DNA of 64,000 bases from Dysidea avara (Eukaryota; Porifera; Demospongiae; Dictyoceratida; Dysideidae): the NCBI RefSeq assembly GCF_963678975.1, contig NC_089277.1:25680672-25744671 (forward strand), written 5' to 3'. The position numbers and the translations under genes were made by a program. Position 1 is the first letter of the stretch. Each line of letters begins with the position of its first letter. Below are positions 12,301 through 25,700 of the stretch, in pieces. The notes beneath the pieces are model-generated. The model was not told the origin of the DNA and did not search any database. It saw only the letters and a program-made list of their open reading frames with translations.

Positions 12301-13039
12301 ACCCTGTAGAAAGATCAGTTAGAAGAAGTTACCTTAGAGAGAGTTCAGCTACAAAGAAACCATTCTGTAAAGAGCTCAGCTGCAAATAAATCACCTGTAC
12401 AGAATTCAGCTACAAACAAATCACCCTGTAGAGAGATCAGCTAGAAGAAATTACCTTGTAGATAGTTCAGCTACAAACAAATCACCCTGTAGAAAGATCA
12501 GTTAGAAGAAGTTACCTTTTAGAGAGTTCAGCTACAAAGAAACCATTTTGTAAAGAGCTCAGCTGCAAACAAATCACCTGTACAGAATTCAGCTATGAAC
12601 AAATCACCCTGTAGAGAGATCAGCTATAAGAAGTTACCTTGTAGATAGTTCAGCTACAAACAAATCTCCCTGTAGAGAGATCAGCTAGAAGAAATTACCT
12701 TGTAGAGAGTTCAGCTACAAAGAAACCACCATGTAGAGAGTTCAGCTGCAAAGAAATCACCCTGTAGAAAATTCTGCCAGAAACAAATTGCTCTGTAGAA
12801 AGATCAGTTAGAAGAAGTTACCTTTTAGAGAGTTCAGCTACAAAGAAACCATTCTGTAAAGATCTCAGCTGCAAACAAATCACCTGTACAGAATTCAGCT
12901 ACAAACACATCACCCTGTAGAGAGATCAGCTAGAAGAAGTTACCTTGTAGATCGTTCAGCTACAAACAATTCACCCTGTAGAGAGAGAAATTAGAAGAAG
13001 TCACCTTGTAGAGTGTTCAGTTACAAAGAAACCACCATG
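9329..13039 (+). repeat. About 31-base satellite array, roughly 3.7 kb
   Basis: Units alternate between forms such as GTAGAGAGTTCAGCTACAAA and GTAGAAAGATCAGCTA followed by A/T-rich connectors (GAAACCATCATG, CAAATCACCCT, GAAGAAATTACCTT). I estimate well over 100 units. Groups of units repeat as larger blocks in 9620-10560 and again around 12150-12900, which points to segmental expansion. The same satellite occurs reversed at 62532-63522. It has no sustained coding frame. Confidence 0.93.
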
Positions 13040-13060
13040 GAGATTTCTGTAATCAATATA

Positions 13061-13298
13061 TGTGACCGGATTTGCGAAAAGGGGTCTTCCACACACATCC
13101 AATTCTGTAAACGTTGGAGACCATAACTCAGTGTTCAAATAACATATTAACCTGAAAATTTTACCATATATTCAGCTATAGTGGTGCTCACCACTTTCCA
13201 CATTTCAAGGCAATAGCTCTTTCCAATCTGAAGTTATCAATTGTCAAAGTTGGCAAATAGATGTGTGTGGAATACCCCTTTTTGCAAAACTGGTCACA
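13061..13298. mobile_element. TGTGACC-family miniature element, TA target
   Basis: The ends TGTGACCGG and CTGGTCACA are inverted, flanked by TA (13059-13060 and 13299-13300). The inner arms continue the inversion with CTTCCACACACATCC against GATGTGTGTGGAA. The matching position in the inverted relative at about 62500-62520 lacks the element, which gives a direct empty site and confirms the TA duplication. TA targets are typical of the Tc1/mariner group, so assignment there is inference. There is no coding sequence. Confidence 0.9.
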
Positions 13299-13459
13299 TA
13301 TGTATTATATATATAATTTGTACATTTACTGATAAAATATTTAAAGTACATCTACTTCATCTTTTCTTCTTCCTGTAGTAAAGAAAAAAAACATAGGTTA
13401 AAAAAGTCCCAAAGCTGGCCATAGGCCGGCTTTGGGGTATACAAATACAAAAAGAAATG

Positions 13460-13765
13460 AAAAACAGCTAAGCTGTAAAAAAAGTGTGCGGCCCTCAGAA
13501 AGGCTATGGTGAAAAAAGATGTGAAATCCAAGGTGGCGGCCAAGAAATGGCTGTGATGGTAGGTTAATGGTAAAAATTTTAATAACGACAATTCAGGTGA
13601 ATTTTTGTGCCACTTCACAAAATTTACCTGAATTGTCATTATTAAAATTTTTACCATTAACCTACCATCACAGCCATTTCTTGGCCGCCACCTTGGATTT
13701 CACATCTTTTTTCACCATAGCCTTTCTGAGGGCTGCACACTTTTTTTACAGCTTAGCTGTTTTGG
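13460..13765. mobile_element. Foldback palindrome linked to the satellite
   Basis: Two arms of about 140 bases pair almost completely around a short loop near 13612. One arm holds GTGTGCGGCCCTCAGAAAGG and GGTGGCGGCCAAGAAATGG, and the other arm holds their complements. The unit ends at about TTTTGGATTAGAT. The segment 13300-13459, between the satellite side and the palindrome, also recurs reversed at 62357-62520. Overlapping frames on the two strands mirror each other because of the palindrome and are not genes. Confidence 0.88.
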
Positions 13766-13769
13766 ATTA

Positions 13770-15238
13770 GATTTATTTACCATCAATGAAACTGCTGACT
13801 CTGATTTATTTACATCACTTTACAAAATCACATTATTGCATTTGTAATTAGATAATTGGTTTGTGTATTGTAACTCTTTTTCTGGGCATTATATACCAGC
13901 AGGGCTGACTGCTCAGTATCATACATAATGAAATGTACGCACTCGCCCTTGGGCATCGTGCGTACATATCAGGCAATGCACTCCTTACAGTGTTACAACT
14001 ATTACATAAAATAAATACTCACTTAATTTGGTTTCCTCCTATCGTCATAGCTGTCCATGTCATGTAGAGTGGCTGTGGTAACTAAGAGTCACTGAAGTTA
14101 AAAGCACCACTATCACCTAATACAGTGACCCCAATATTTCACACTACTTGTAAGGAAAGGTGTAACCATACCTAAAATTTCAAAACATTTACTTGCCATG
14201 TATTGGGTGTTAGATCTTTTCACTGAAGCCTTGTAAGTGTTGGTATTATGAGTCATATGAGGGTATTATGAGTCATATGAGGGTATTATGAGTCATATGA
14301 GGGTATTATGAGTCACTATGTTCTTAAATAAGGTCATCATGTCATGTCGAATTATGGTAAATATTATGAAACATTTGCAGCAACTCTAGAGATTGTCAAA
14401 ACACTTTAGTTAATTTAGTATGTACACTTCATGTCTTTCTCCTGCTTACTACATGTTAAGGGGTACAGGTAGCTAATCTGGAATGGTATTTCTATAGTGA
14501 CATAGTTTAAAGTTCTGTGTAACCTCTTAATTGGATTTGTGGTTAGCTTTTGATCACCTTTTATGTTGATCTAAAGCTGTAGCATTCTGATTCAACCTAT
14601 TAAATTTATTTTATTCATTGATTAATTAGACAACTATCCCTCTCGGGACCTGGCAAGGAGGCTAACAGTAAACTTGTGAAGCAGGGAGCCCGACAGGGAG
14701 TCAGAAACCTGTAAGCTATGTGACCCACAATACCCCCTGAGCGCCTACTCTAATCCTCTTCTTTGCGTCAATACGTCAGTAACTAACAAGCGGAGCAATC
14801 AGTTGGCATGTAAGAAACACCGTACTGGTTACGCCTATTGGGGTAGCTACTTATCACTGTAAGCGCCGAATGTTTTTATTTATTTATTTTATTCAATGTC
14901 TGGCACGCGAAGCTACCTATACACCTAAATGCAAGTGCTATGGTGAAGATTTCCCGAGTATAAATAAAACACAAGTAGCTAGCTGCTGACGTCGCCACCA
15001 GAAAACAAAGATACTGCGCTAAAGTTTAACGGCAGCGCGTATGATAAAGACTAAATAAATTCCCCTTTGCAATGTAATCATACCTAAATAAGGCAATGAT
15101 AGTAAATGAAGATTGTTTTATAGAGTTGGCGACACGAAATACAAAATTCTCTAGGCGCAACTCATGTATAGTATGCTACTTTATTACTGGGCAAAAATCA
15201 TAGTAATTCAGTGATTGGTGATTGTGAGCAGCTCGATC
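13770..15238. other. Intergenic DNA upstream of USP copy 2
   Basis: A 20-base direct repeat (unit GGTATTATGAGTCATATGAG) is present about 3.7 times at 14242-14316. From about 14640 to 15240 the sequence becomes richer in CpG, as would suit a promoter or 5' untranslated region. A TATAAATA sequence at 14959-14966 lies about 280 bases before the proposed start codon. No gene is seen. Confidence 0.45.
14959..14966 (+). promoter_or_regulatory. TATA-like sequence upstream of USP copy 2
   Basis: TATAAATA lies in the CpG-richer stretch before the first exon. Its distance from the ATG at 15239 would imply a 5' untranslated region of roughly 250 bases or an untranslated exon. This is a sequence match only. 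Confidence 0.2.
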
Positions 15239-18200
15239 ATGTCTGATGAAGACGGCGAAGTAGCGTTACCGTTGGACCGCCACCCCTTGCTTTCCCAGTC
15301 CGACGTTAAGGTGTGTCTAGAAAACTTGATGTAGGTACATAGGAGTGTTAACACAGTCGTAACGAAATTTTTTTGGCTAGCCCCGCCCACTTTGTGTATC
15401 ATCGTACAGGTTTTGTGTAGTAGCTACAATGTATACGTACATGAATTTTGATGTAGTAGTCAATCTAGAATATTATCCACACTGGTTGTTTATATTGACA
15501 GAGATCAAGCACAGCATATCAAGATGATTCATCGGACTGTGATCCATTGGAATGTGTGTGGTGGTGTCTGACTGTGTTCTGGTAAGAGATACACGTGTTG
15601 AATAAATTTGTGTACTAGTGACTGTATAGAATAGTCATCATGTCATTGTTTTACGATTTTGGCTACTTAAAAGATCCAATACAATAATCTGCCTATATTT
15701 GGTGTATCCTTCTATTTTATGTACTCACTTGTGTGTCAGCTAGTGGTTAGGGCCAATGGGTGTGGTGAAATTTACAAAGTTATTACAGGTTATTCCATAC
15801 CATGCAAATAGCATCAAAACAAACAAAAAAAAAAAAAAAAAAAAAAAAGAACTAGATTTTCATGGTAATGTCAATCGGACTTGTAGATTGAAATTTAGTA
15901 CTTTACTTACTTTCCAACTTGTTGGACATATTCCAGATATTAGTACAAACCTATTAAATGTAATCTAGGAATCAAACACTGGAAAGTATAGTTTCCAACT
16001 TGTTGGAGAGGAATAAACGTATAGAGGTAATGTAAATCTGACACATGGGTTGAACTTTAGCACTTTATTTACTTTCCGACATATGTTGGAGATATTAATA
16101 CAAATCTTTTTAAACGTAATCTATAGAGATAATGTAAATCTGACTTGTGAGTTAAAATTTAGCACTGTGGTGATACCATAGTTTCCGCCTACCTTTCTTC
16201 CTTCATACCTTCCTTCCTACTTTTCTTTAGATACCTTCCTTCATTGCAAAACAAATGCTCAAATATTAAAAAATACTTTACACCATTATATACTAATTAT
16301 ATAAAAAAAATTAAGCTTGAGAGCAATTCTTGCAGATCTGGTCACATTATATACATGCATGCTTACCTGTATGGTATACCAATACAGGCAAATACACATA
16401 CAGTGTAAATATGTATATTTTATGCACAAATACATTTCATGTGTATAATACAATCTTTAACATCGATGTATATTGCGATTATGCATATTGTTTTGATGGT
16501 AGGAGTGGCCTGAAGTGGATAGGAAATGCTTTGTGGTCAGTATTATGTATACTATTTAATACTTTTGGTTTCAGTTTATGGGTACTATGTGTGTATGATG
16601 AGGCAGTCACATGACATGTGCATATATATTTACACATTGTATTACAGTGGAACCTGTGTTATGGTCACCTGGATTAAGCGGTCACCTTTGCATAATGACC
16701 ATGGTCACGAGGTCCCACCCATACAAAGGTATGCATTGTGGTCTGCATTAAGCGGTCACCTGTCTAACGTGTATAGCAACCAAGCAAGAATTTGCCTATG
16801 AATCACTGTATCTCACACTGTATACATAACTTCATCCTTCGTGTAGTGGCCGCTACCTTTTATGGTGACTTGTTAAGCAAATTGCCTGGCACCACCCTCG
16901 CACAATTATCACACTTTCTGCCTTTCAATGAATACTATATAACCTATCAGGCTTCATTGCTTAAATGTATTCAATAGCTATAACCAACATTCATAACAAG
17001 CTTACCTTGCCCTTTCTGTACTAAAATTACAGTCAGGTTGGCTCGAGCCTCTTAATCATTTATAATGGTCATAGCCACTAAAATGCTGCTGACCACCTTA
17101 TGCAGGTTTTCTCTGTAACAGCCACCTGTATATAAAAGCCAGATATATCTGGTCCCAAGGTGACCATTATAGACAGGTTCCACTGTACTGAGCTATCAGC
17201 CCTGCTGATATGCTCAGGGGAAAGCAAAGAGAGTTACAATACTCCAACCAATTATTTTACAAGTGCATGTTACAATACATCAGCATAGTTGTCTGATGAA
17301 ATGTACCTATAGATATTGGTCATACATCATCCATGATGATATGAGACTTGATTTTGTGCCCCAGGTACATTTAAAATCACTACGGAGTACAATGAAAACC
17401 AAAGTACATATTTATTAATTATCTGCTTTTTCAGCTCACTCTTTCGTAGGCCCTGTAAGCATTCCATGCATTAAATTGTTTTGAGCCATTAGTAACCTGT
17501 AATGGTGGGGATCTTAGCTGTGCTCTCCAGTCCATGTATGCGTATGCCTTGCAAGGTAAGACTGTTTGTAAGACTGTACAGCATTGCCTCAACGATGCAT
17601 TAGCATTCAAACAATAATGCTATGTACAATTTTAAGACTCATAATATTTCTGTGTGGTGTATACTTGTAATGGTAGGCATGGGTGTGAATGTTTCAAGAT
17701 ATTACTAAGTGCACCATACTATGTATGTATTGTATGATAGGAGTGGTGGTGGTGTGAGAATTGTACTGTATGTATTGTTATAGTGTCATGCCGAATAAAT
17801 GGAGATGTATCTATGATAAGGTTTTAGTACATACATATTTGTTGTCAGCATATTCATTTTTATAGAGAAGAACATATGTACCATTTGTTTACATGTAAAA
17901 TTTGCAGGTATTGTGGGTACCAGTCCTATGATACAGACATTCCTACAGGTAGTAAGCTAGTGTTGTTTGTATTGTTCTAAGTAATAATAATCATACCATT
18001 GGTGGATCCAGGATGGGGCAAGTGCCTCCACCCCCTCCCTTTGTGGAGGAGCCATGCTTCTTTTGATTGAAGTACTAAACCTTGTCAGGCCAAAATGAAT
18101 TTATATAACTCTGGTCATTTGCTGTTTAAAATAGCAAGAGAATCTGCTCTCTCCCATCCACCTACAGCTTAGTATGTTTGTGCTCCTCCCCTTTCCAGCT

Positions 18201-21200
18201 CCTGGATCCGCCTCTGTATACTGAAAGTCATAATACAATTAGCTACTACATTTTGGAATGGCAGAGAAGCATACGTATCTTGAAATTAAGCAACATAATA
18301 GAGGATATGCATACTGAAAGCATTCTAATAAGTACGTGATTTTTTAGCACGTCATGACAGTTAATGAAGGGTGAATGATTCATAACGTGGACAGTATTGG
18401 TGCTTCTAGCTTACAGAGCAGTGATTTCTTCTACCTATGCATAGGAGGTAGTACAACTGGCGAGTGAAGGCCTGCCCATAGCATTAGTAGTGAGTTATAG
18501 TCTGAGTGCAGTTAACAGCGCTTCTTACAGAGTGGTAATTTCTTCTGCCTAGGAAGTAGCACAAGTGGCAAGTAAAAGCCTTCCTGTAGCATCAGTGGTG
18601 AGTTATAGTCTGAGCCGCATTTGCTACCTATACTTTCATAGGACTTTCACAGATTTTTGATAGTCGTTCACCATCAACTTTTTTGGAAAGCGCTGCCCCA
18701 TCACTCTGTAATTGATCATTTTTCTTTCAAATAATATAGTGTGTATATCCTCTATTATACTACTGTGCTTAATTTTATGCAGATAGTGTTTTCTTAAACT
18801 CGTTAACTATGAAAGTCAACAAGCATAATATCTGCAGCTGTACAAAAAACTTTATTTGATAGAGGCATTGTGGAGAGTCGAGTATCTGGGAATACTTGTT
18901 CATATGATTGAAGAATAAAACATTGTTTGAAGTTCTATATACACATCACACAAATTGCAATTGTGTAGGGAAATATTAATAGACAGTTGATGTTTCTGTT
19001 ACTAAGTATACGTCTTATTGTCCTTTGTAGAAAAAATAACAGACTGTGAGAAAAATGTAAAAGTAAGTTAATTTGAAATTATGTGCATACATATGTGACC
19101 GAATTTCATATAACCAGGCTTCCACACACACTAAATCAAACTTACGTTTTTACCAGAAATGGATTGCTGGTATAATACATTATCATATTCCACACTATGC
19201 TTCCTTCAGGACTGGCAAGTCTGGTTTCTGTAGCAGCTTTCTTCCGACCCTGTCAAAGCCATGACTGGGAGATTGGCGCCATTAAATGGCCATGGCTTTG
19301 TGATAATGGTGTGTAGTGAGCTGGGACTTCACAGAGAGCTCGCCAATAGTGTTCTCAGTCAATTTGGAGTGATTTGAGGGCCATGGAGGGCCATGGAGAG
19401 CCCAAACGTGGCCTCTGGATTCCATTCGTCTTCTTACTTCATTTTATACTCATATGTTAAGCCCACCCACCTCCTCCCACCCTCCCACCCTATTACTACC
19501 ACCTGTGATATTATTACCCGCTCAAAAAAAGCTGCCCAAAACAGGGCAAATTTTGGGTATCAGAAATTTATACACTCACTCATGATAGCTAGTAAATAGA
19601 TGAATAATTGGTGCAAATTTTGTTTGCACAGCGCTGTGTAGGCACTGGGACGTTATTACACAATGATTACTTAAAATCTCCTAATGAAGCTTTGTGTGTC
19701 AAAGCCTGGTTTTGTCAAATTCAGTCACATACGTATGTGCCATGTTTTTTACAATATTAATGAACATACTTACGTACTGTATATACAAATACAATGGCAT
19801 TTGTGTTTTGTACAGGTGGTGTATATACAGTAATGGGTCTAGTTGGCACTGGCCAGAGTTACATATGTAGCACTACAAGTGCAGAGATAGATACAGTATG
19901 TATACTATCAATTCCCTCATTGAGATGACACTACTCTCATTGTTATTTGACTACATACATCAAAATATCCATAATAATTTACAATTGCGGCCCACTATAT
20001 CTCAGTGTTTCAGCATTATATAGTTATGTGCTTGTTTTACTGATTATTGAACTACTCAAGTCCACACAACATCCAATTGCAATAAAATTGGTAATGTTTA
20101 TATACGTAATTACCTAACTTCTTTATATTATTTTATAATGAAAGTTTCCCTCTTTTACTCTAGTTATCACTATCAGGTAAAGTAAAGCAACAATGTTGGC
20201 TAATATAGCCAATGCAAATATTTTTAAAGTAATACCGATAGCCCTATTTCTTATATATGTGAAACTAATTAGCACCTCGATGCATGGTATCACACTAAGA
20301 AAGCTTATTAACACTGTGCATTGATTAGTATGCTTATCACAGCATTTACTAAATTCTAAAGGTACGGTATGTATGCAGTATTAAAGTATCTTGTTTACCT
20401 TTTAGGGAGGTGGAATAACTAAGAACCAAAGACCTTTTGGGTACGTACATGTTTGTGTAAACAGTTTTATGTACCTTGTATGTACTGTATACATATATAT
20501 ATGAATGTTAGAGTTAAAGCACCGCCGCACGTGTGTACGGAAAATACAGTACGAGGGGGTGTGTCGAGAGGCTAATACAGCACGAGGCGAAGCCAAGTAC
20601 TATATTTGCCTCGAGACACCCCCTGAGTACTGTATTTTTCGTACACACAAGCAAGGCGGTGCTTTAAGTGTTATATTGTACTTCCTGGTTGCGTCTGGCT
20701 TGGAGTGATTTTCTCTAGTACTCAAACTGCTGCAATTTTCGGTGATAAGGATATCAGTAAGTGTTCATTTAATCTATTTCTAGCCGTAGAACGAACTCGT
20801 AGGATTAGTTTGGCTGGTTTTAGTGATTTACAGTGTGTTGTTTATGTAACATTCCACAAATAAATTCTCCGCATAACTGTAGCTACTGTATTTGCCCAAG
20901 TGTGCTGTATTTGCCTAATTAAGTGCATAACTGTACTGTATGACTCATACAGTACAGTTATGCAGTTGATTATATAGTACTGTATGGACAACACGACACG
21001 TGGCATCGCTTTGATCTTCCCACGCAAAGTACAATATAATTATAGTAAATTGACCAATACAGTGAAGAAATAAAACATAGCCTAACTGCATATCATATTC
21101 ATATGTCATCACTGTGTCCACTATTTATCTATAGGCATGCTCAGAGAAATTTTCTTATTACGGTCAAACATTGCATTATAATAGTGACCAGGCAAGCAAA

Positions 21201-22770
21201 AATGGAGCATATCCTAATTGAATTTTTAAAACCTGTCTGTCCGCCCACCCACCCTACAGTCACAAGGCTAGAGGCCAAATGAAGTAGTGCATGATCATCA
21301 TTTTACACACCACAATAAATAACTCATGTGTGGGCATAATATGCCTTCCCTAGCTCCAACAAGTGTCTACCTTCTGTGCTTTGCCTTAAATTACAGTCAC
21401 CTCTTCTCTCAAGGAAACCATACTTGAGTGTTAATTTTTCATATCAACACTTTCCTTGGAGGAGAGTATATAGACACCACAAAACTATCTGAGGTGCTTA
21501 CGCTACTGTAAGAGATAGTAGACACTGTACTGCACTTATAAAATAATTGCATGGTAACCATACCTTGCCACCATGCCCTTAATAAGCAGAGCAAGTTGAT
21601 GATGCTCCTTAATGATCTAGCTGCAATGTAAAAGGCATGGCATGTCCCATAATGTGTTGCGAAGTTCACTCAAGATAAGCAGTGAGATCGAGTTACTCTA
21701 ATAAAGTAGCCAAATGTACAGGTGTCTATACCAGCTACAAAAAAATTAACAATATTAGTTTAAAAATGAAGTATGGTTTATTCATGCAGTGATAAAAAGT
21801 AGTGGAATATGACATGTATGATAGTTGTTATTACAACATAGCTACCATACGTATGTGGGAAAATCTCTACTTTGGCATTAAACAGATGGCGATGACATGC
21901 CAATGTTCCCACATAGCTATGTTGTAATAGCTATCATCATTCATACTTTATCTCTTTATCACTGAAACCCTACTTCATGTTTGCACCAATGTAATAAGTT
22001 CATTTCCAATTTTCGATCAACAGTAAAGAGAGTTATGCATGCATGCATATACATACATTATTATATTCTATGCACTTATTCATTGTTGTTTATTTTGTTT
22101 AGGAAAGGGTGTAATTGGTGCCTCTTTTGGGGAGAAACATGGCAAACTAGGATACAATATGGTTAGTCACAGTTCAAAAAAAGTATTATGTATGGAAGTA
22201 TATTATTTAGGGACCCGCCGATTGTGCTTATTATTTTACCTATTATGCTATGCTGCACTGCTCAAAAATTTACCTATTATGCTTAAATTAATGCTCAATA
22301 TTTACCTACTATGCTCAAATTATGCTCAATATTTTTACCTCAGTTCCCATGTTTTTCTAATAACTTTGTATTTTATGGAAAAGTAGTAAGTGGTTGAAGC
22401 ACAGACTGTAAATCCTTGCTTATCAAAATGCATGTCACAGAAAAGATCGATATACTCTAATAGAACAGTCAGCTACCTGATAATTTTATTAGAGTTACCG
22501 ACTGTTCTATTAGAGTATATCGATCTTTTTGTCGGATATGTATTTTGATAAGCAAGAATTTATAGCATTGCACAAGTTTTCTGCCTATTATGCTAGCATT
22601 ATGCTCAATGCTTTCAGGCACCTATTATGCTCATAATTATGCTAGCATAATCGGCGGGTCCCTAATATTATTACGCTGAAATGTTGTAATAATATATTAT
22701 TTACAAACACAGTAAACTTACCACTGTGTTTTGTTCATATGTAGATGATGCAGATACTGACATAATAAAG
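15239..22770 (+). CDS. Proposed N-terminal exons of USP copy 2
   Basis: The start is ATG at 15239, followed by an acidic opening (MSDEDGEVALPLD). Exon 2 carries a Cys/Trp-rich hydrophobic run, LECVWWCLTVFW, which continues into YCGYQSYDTD in exon 3. It is about 15 residues, short for a membrane span. Later exons give YTVMGLVGTGQSY and KGCNWCLFWGETWQ. No zinc-finger UBP domain, normally at this end of USP16/45, is visible. An optional extra exon at 19031-19062 (encoding KITDCEKNVK) has good splice signals but breaks the phase into 19816 unless another donor is used. The first exons could belong to a separate gene. Confidence 0.45.
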
Positions 22771-25700
22771 GTAATTATTTGAAACTAGTCCCATACATGA
22801 CTTGCTTATGTGCCATTAATACATTATGGTGTAGCATGTGCCAGATCTTGCATATGTTTATGTATGTATGTATGTATGTATGTATGTATGTATGTATGTA
22901 TGTATGTATGTATGTATGTATGTATGTATGTATGTATGTATGTATGTATGTATGTATGTATGTATGTATGTATGTATGTATGTATGTATGTATGTATGTA
23001 TGTATGTATGTATGTATGTATGTATGTATGTATGTATGTATGTATGTATGTATGTATGTACAATATGTATACCAGGGGCGGCGGAGAAGGGGGCTATAGC
23101 ACCTGTGAAAAATTCCCCTAAAATTATCTGTAGCTATGATGGAGAGCCTAGCTCAATAGCATCAATAATAGTCGAGATACTCTGATAGAACAGTCACAGT
23201 ATTCTTAGAGGAGCAGTGTAGCAAGCTACGTATGTAATAAGGAGATATAGTCTATTTGGTGGAGGGCAACTATTGTCAGCAGGTAGTGACCTTTTTTTTT
23301 TGGTATTCAACTTGCAGCTAAGCCACGGTGTCACCAATCTATGCCCCAGCCCCCCTTAAATAAAGGTGTCTCCTCCGCCCTTGATGAATATAATAGGTGT
23401 AAATTATTAATTAAGTATGAATCTATGTACTATGTCACAGAGAAGCAAGAGACATGATGATATGTTGTAACTACTACTGTATATATGGGAAAATCTCTAC
23501 TTTGCTGTAAAAATTATTTTCTCCATTCCAATAAAAACTATGTGTGTTATGCCATCTTGTTTCACTGCGTCTATTATATATTCCTTTTGACACATGGATT
23601 CCTACCTATTAATAAATTGTAACAACACCCAAATGTTCTCTTTTTGTTTACAATAGATACATTTGACAATTCTATTAGATTACTGCTACAATTTCCTTGC
23701 TGTTTCATTAGGGTAATGCTTTATTATTGAGTACCTTGTACTTGTGATACGATTCTGGCTGCCATATGATAAATAATTGATGTGTTTTGCTTTTTTGTAT
23801 TTCTGTAGTAATCCTTGTGCTGTAAAGCCTTAATAAATTTAAAACACCGCTTGTTATGAATGCAAATAACCACTCTCTCTGTTGTGAATGTTTCAAATAG
23901 TTTTATGCAATTGTCTGCGTACTGCTTTAAGGAAACGTGCCAATGCAAAAATTAAATCCTTTTTATCATTTCCTTGAATGACAGTGAATATTAAGGTGGT
24001 AGTTACATACGTACCTATAGCAACTTTGGTTACTGTCATAATTCAGTTTTTAACTAATTTGGAGAACTACATAAAGGTCTAAAGCAAACAATTTTATGTT
24101 GCACATGGATTCTACCTTTATCTATGTGTTTCATATAGCGTCTGATAAATCCAAGAAACAGATGCTACTTTAATGTCATTGTGCAAGTAAGCATTACATG
24201 TAGCTATATGTACATACGTATGCCAGCAGGAACACCACATACCTGCCCTATCATGCTTGGTAAACTTCCAAACTTTGCACTAGTGCCACAAACAGGAGTT
24301 ACAGTACTATTGTGCCAAGGGGAGTAGGGAAGTATGTGGTAATTAAACCCCAGCTAAAACCAGATTGACAACAACTACGTATAATCTACTCATGGTGGTG
24401 TTTACAGTAACTATAATGTGTACATATTATTATCTCAGCTTATGTGCTGTGGTATGTACATGCAGACATGTGCTAAATGTAATTAATTATACACTGGCTA
24501 GGTTAAAATTTTGTACCTTATGTGTATGGAGTAGCTTAATTCACAAATTTATTAAGCGACAAACCACTAAATCACCTGCATTCTTCTCTATGCCAATATC
24601 ACCTTAATGGATACTTCAATAATTGCATGTATCAAGCAGCATGATTCTTCACAAGTGCATGCATGGTCATTGTTAAGTAATTTATATGGATATATGTATA
24701 TACAAACATAGCTATTATTCTAGTGCTGAAACTAATAGCAATTTTTACTATTCGAATAGTTGTGAACAAAAAACCGAACATTCGATTATTCTTTAAGCTT
24801 ATACTTCTATTGAATAAGTACTGAAACCTTTTGTTAGGGAGCAAAGTAAAGCCTAAGAGCTATTTCTATCTTTTCTAAAATAGATTTTTTACAGCATTGA
24901 TACTGTACATCACTTCATTCAGAATCTTAAGTTTTAAGGCTGGCTTTTCCATCTGAATACAGTGTACAAAGTGCTAATGATTATTCGAATAGTGTGTTAA
25001 CGAATCGAATAGTGTCATACCTACCAAACAGTCAAATAACCGAATAATCGTTTCAGCACTATTACGTACAAGCTGTGCATACGTTATACTGTATATTGTA
25101 TTAAGTATGTAAATTAAGTATAGATGTGAAACGTTACATAGTGGCCATCTTGTTATGATCATATTGTAGTAGTCTTAAACAAACCTAAGGACCCCAGCTA
25201 AATAAAGCTCAATTAGATAGTGTAGTTTTAGTCACACCAAAGATGAGACATCGTTTTTTACAATATGTAAATCAATGAAGGGGTCAATGGAAAAAGAGGA
25301 CAAGTGTCATGTTGGATATTTAAATATTTTTTAGTTGGAACAGTTTGCTTATGATAGGTATGTGAATATTGTTTTCGCCAGTAAAACAACAGAACTTATA
25401 AGTTCAAGGCCAGTGGTGTAGCCAAGGGTGGTCCTAGGTGGGCATGAATTTCCCTATGTATAGGACAGCGGTGCTTGCTCGCTATTGCTGACACAAGTAG
25501 TGCATACCTTGGTAGCGCTATATTTATAAATCAGCAGCTGATACTGAGATAATTACATCACGAGATCTGAGTAGTTAATGTTTTTTATTTAATGTACAGC
25601 ATTATGTAATCCAGGAAAAAGAGGAACATGAGAAAGGGGGCAATTTTTCCACAACTGGAATACTGAGTTGTGAATAATAGCATAGATTCTATTGTTGGTG

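Noticed and set aside
9329..13039. CRISPR-like array of regularly spaced repeats
   Set aside because: The spacers are also repeated, the units are contiguous, and the host is a eukaryote with introns.
13352..13770. Two mirrored 67-101 codon frames
   Set aside because: They reflect the foldback palindrome. Each is the complement of the other.
22779..23185. Several 80-115 codon frames of repeating Met-Tyr-Val-Cys or Thr-Tyr-Ile-His
   Set aside because: They are produced by the TATG microsatellite, which has no stop in any frame.
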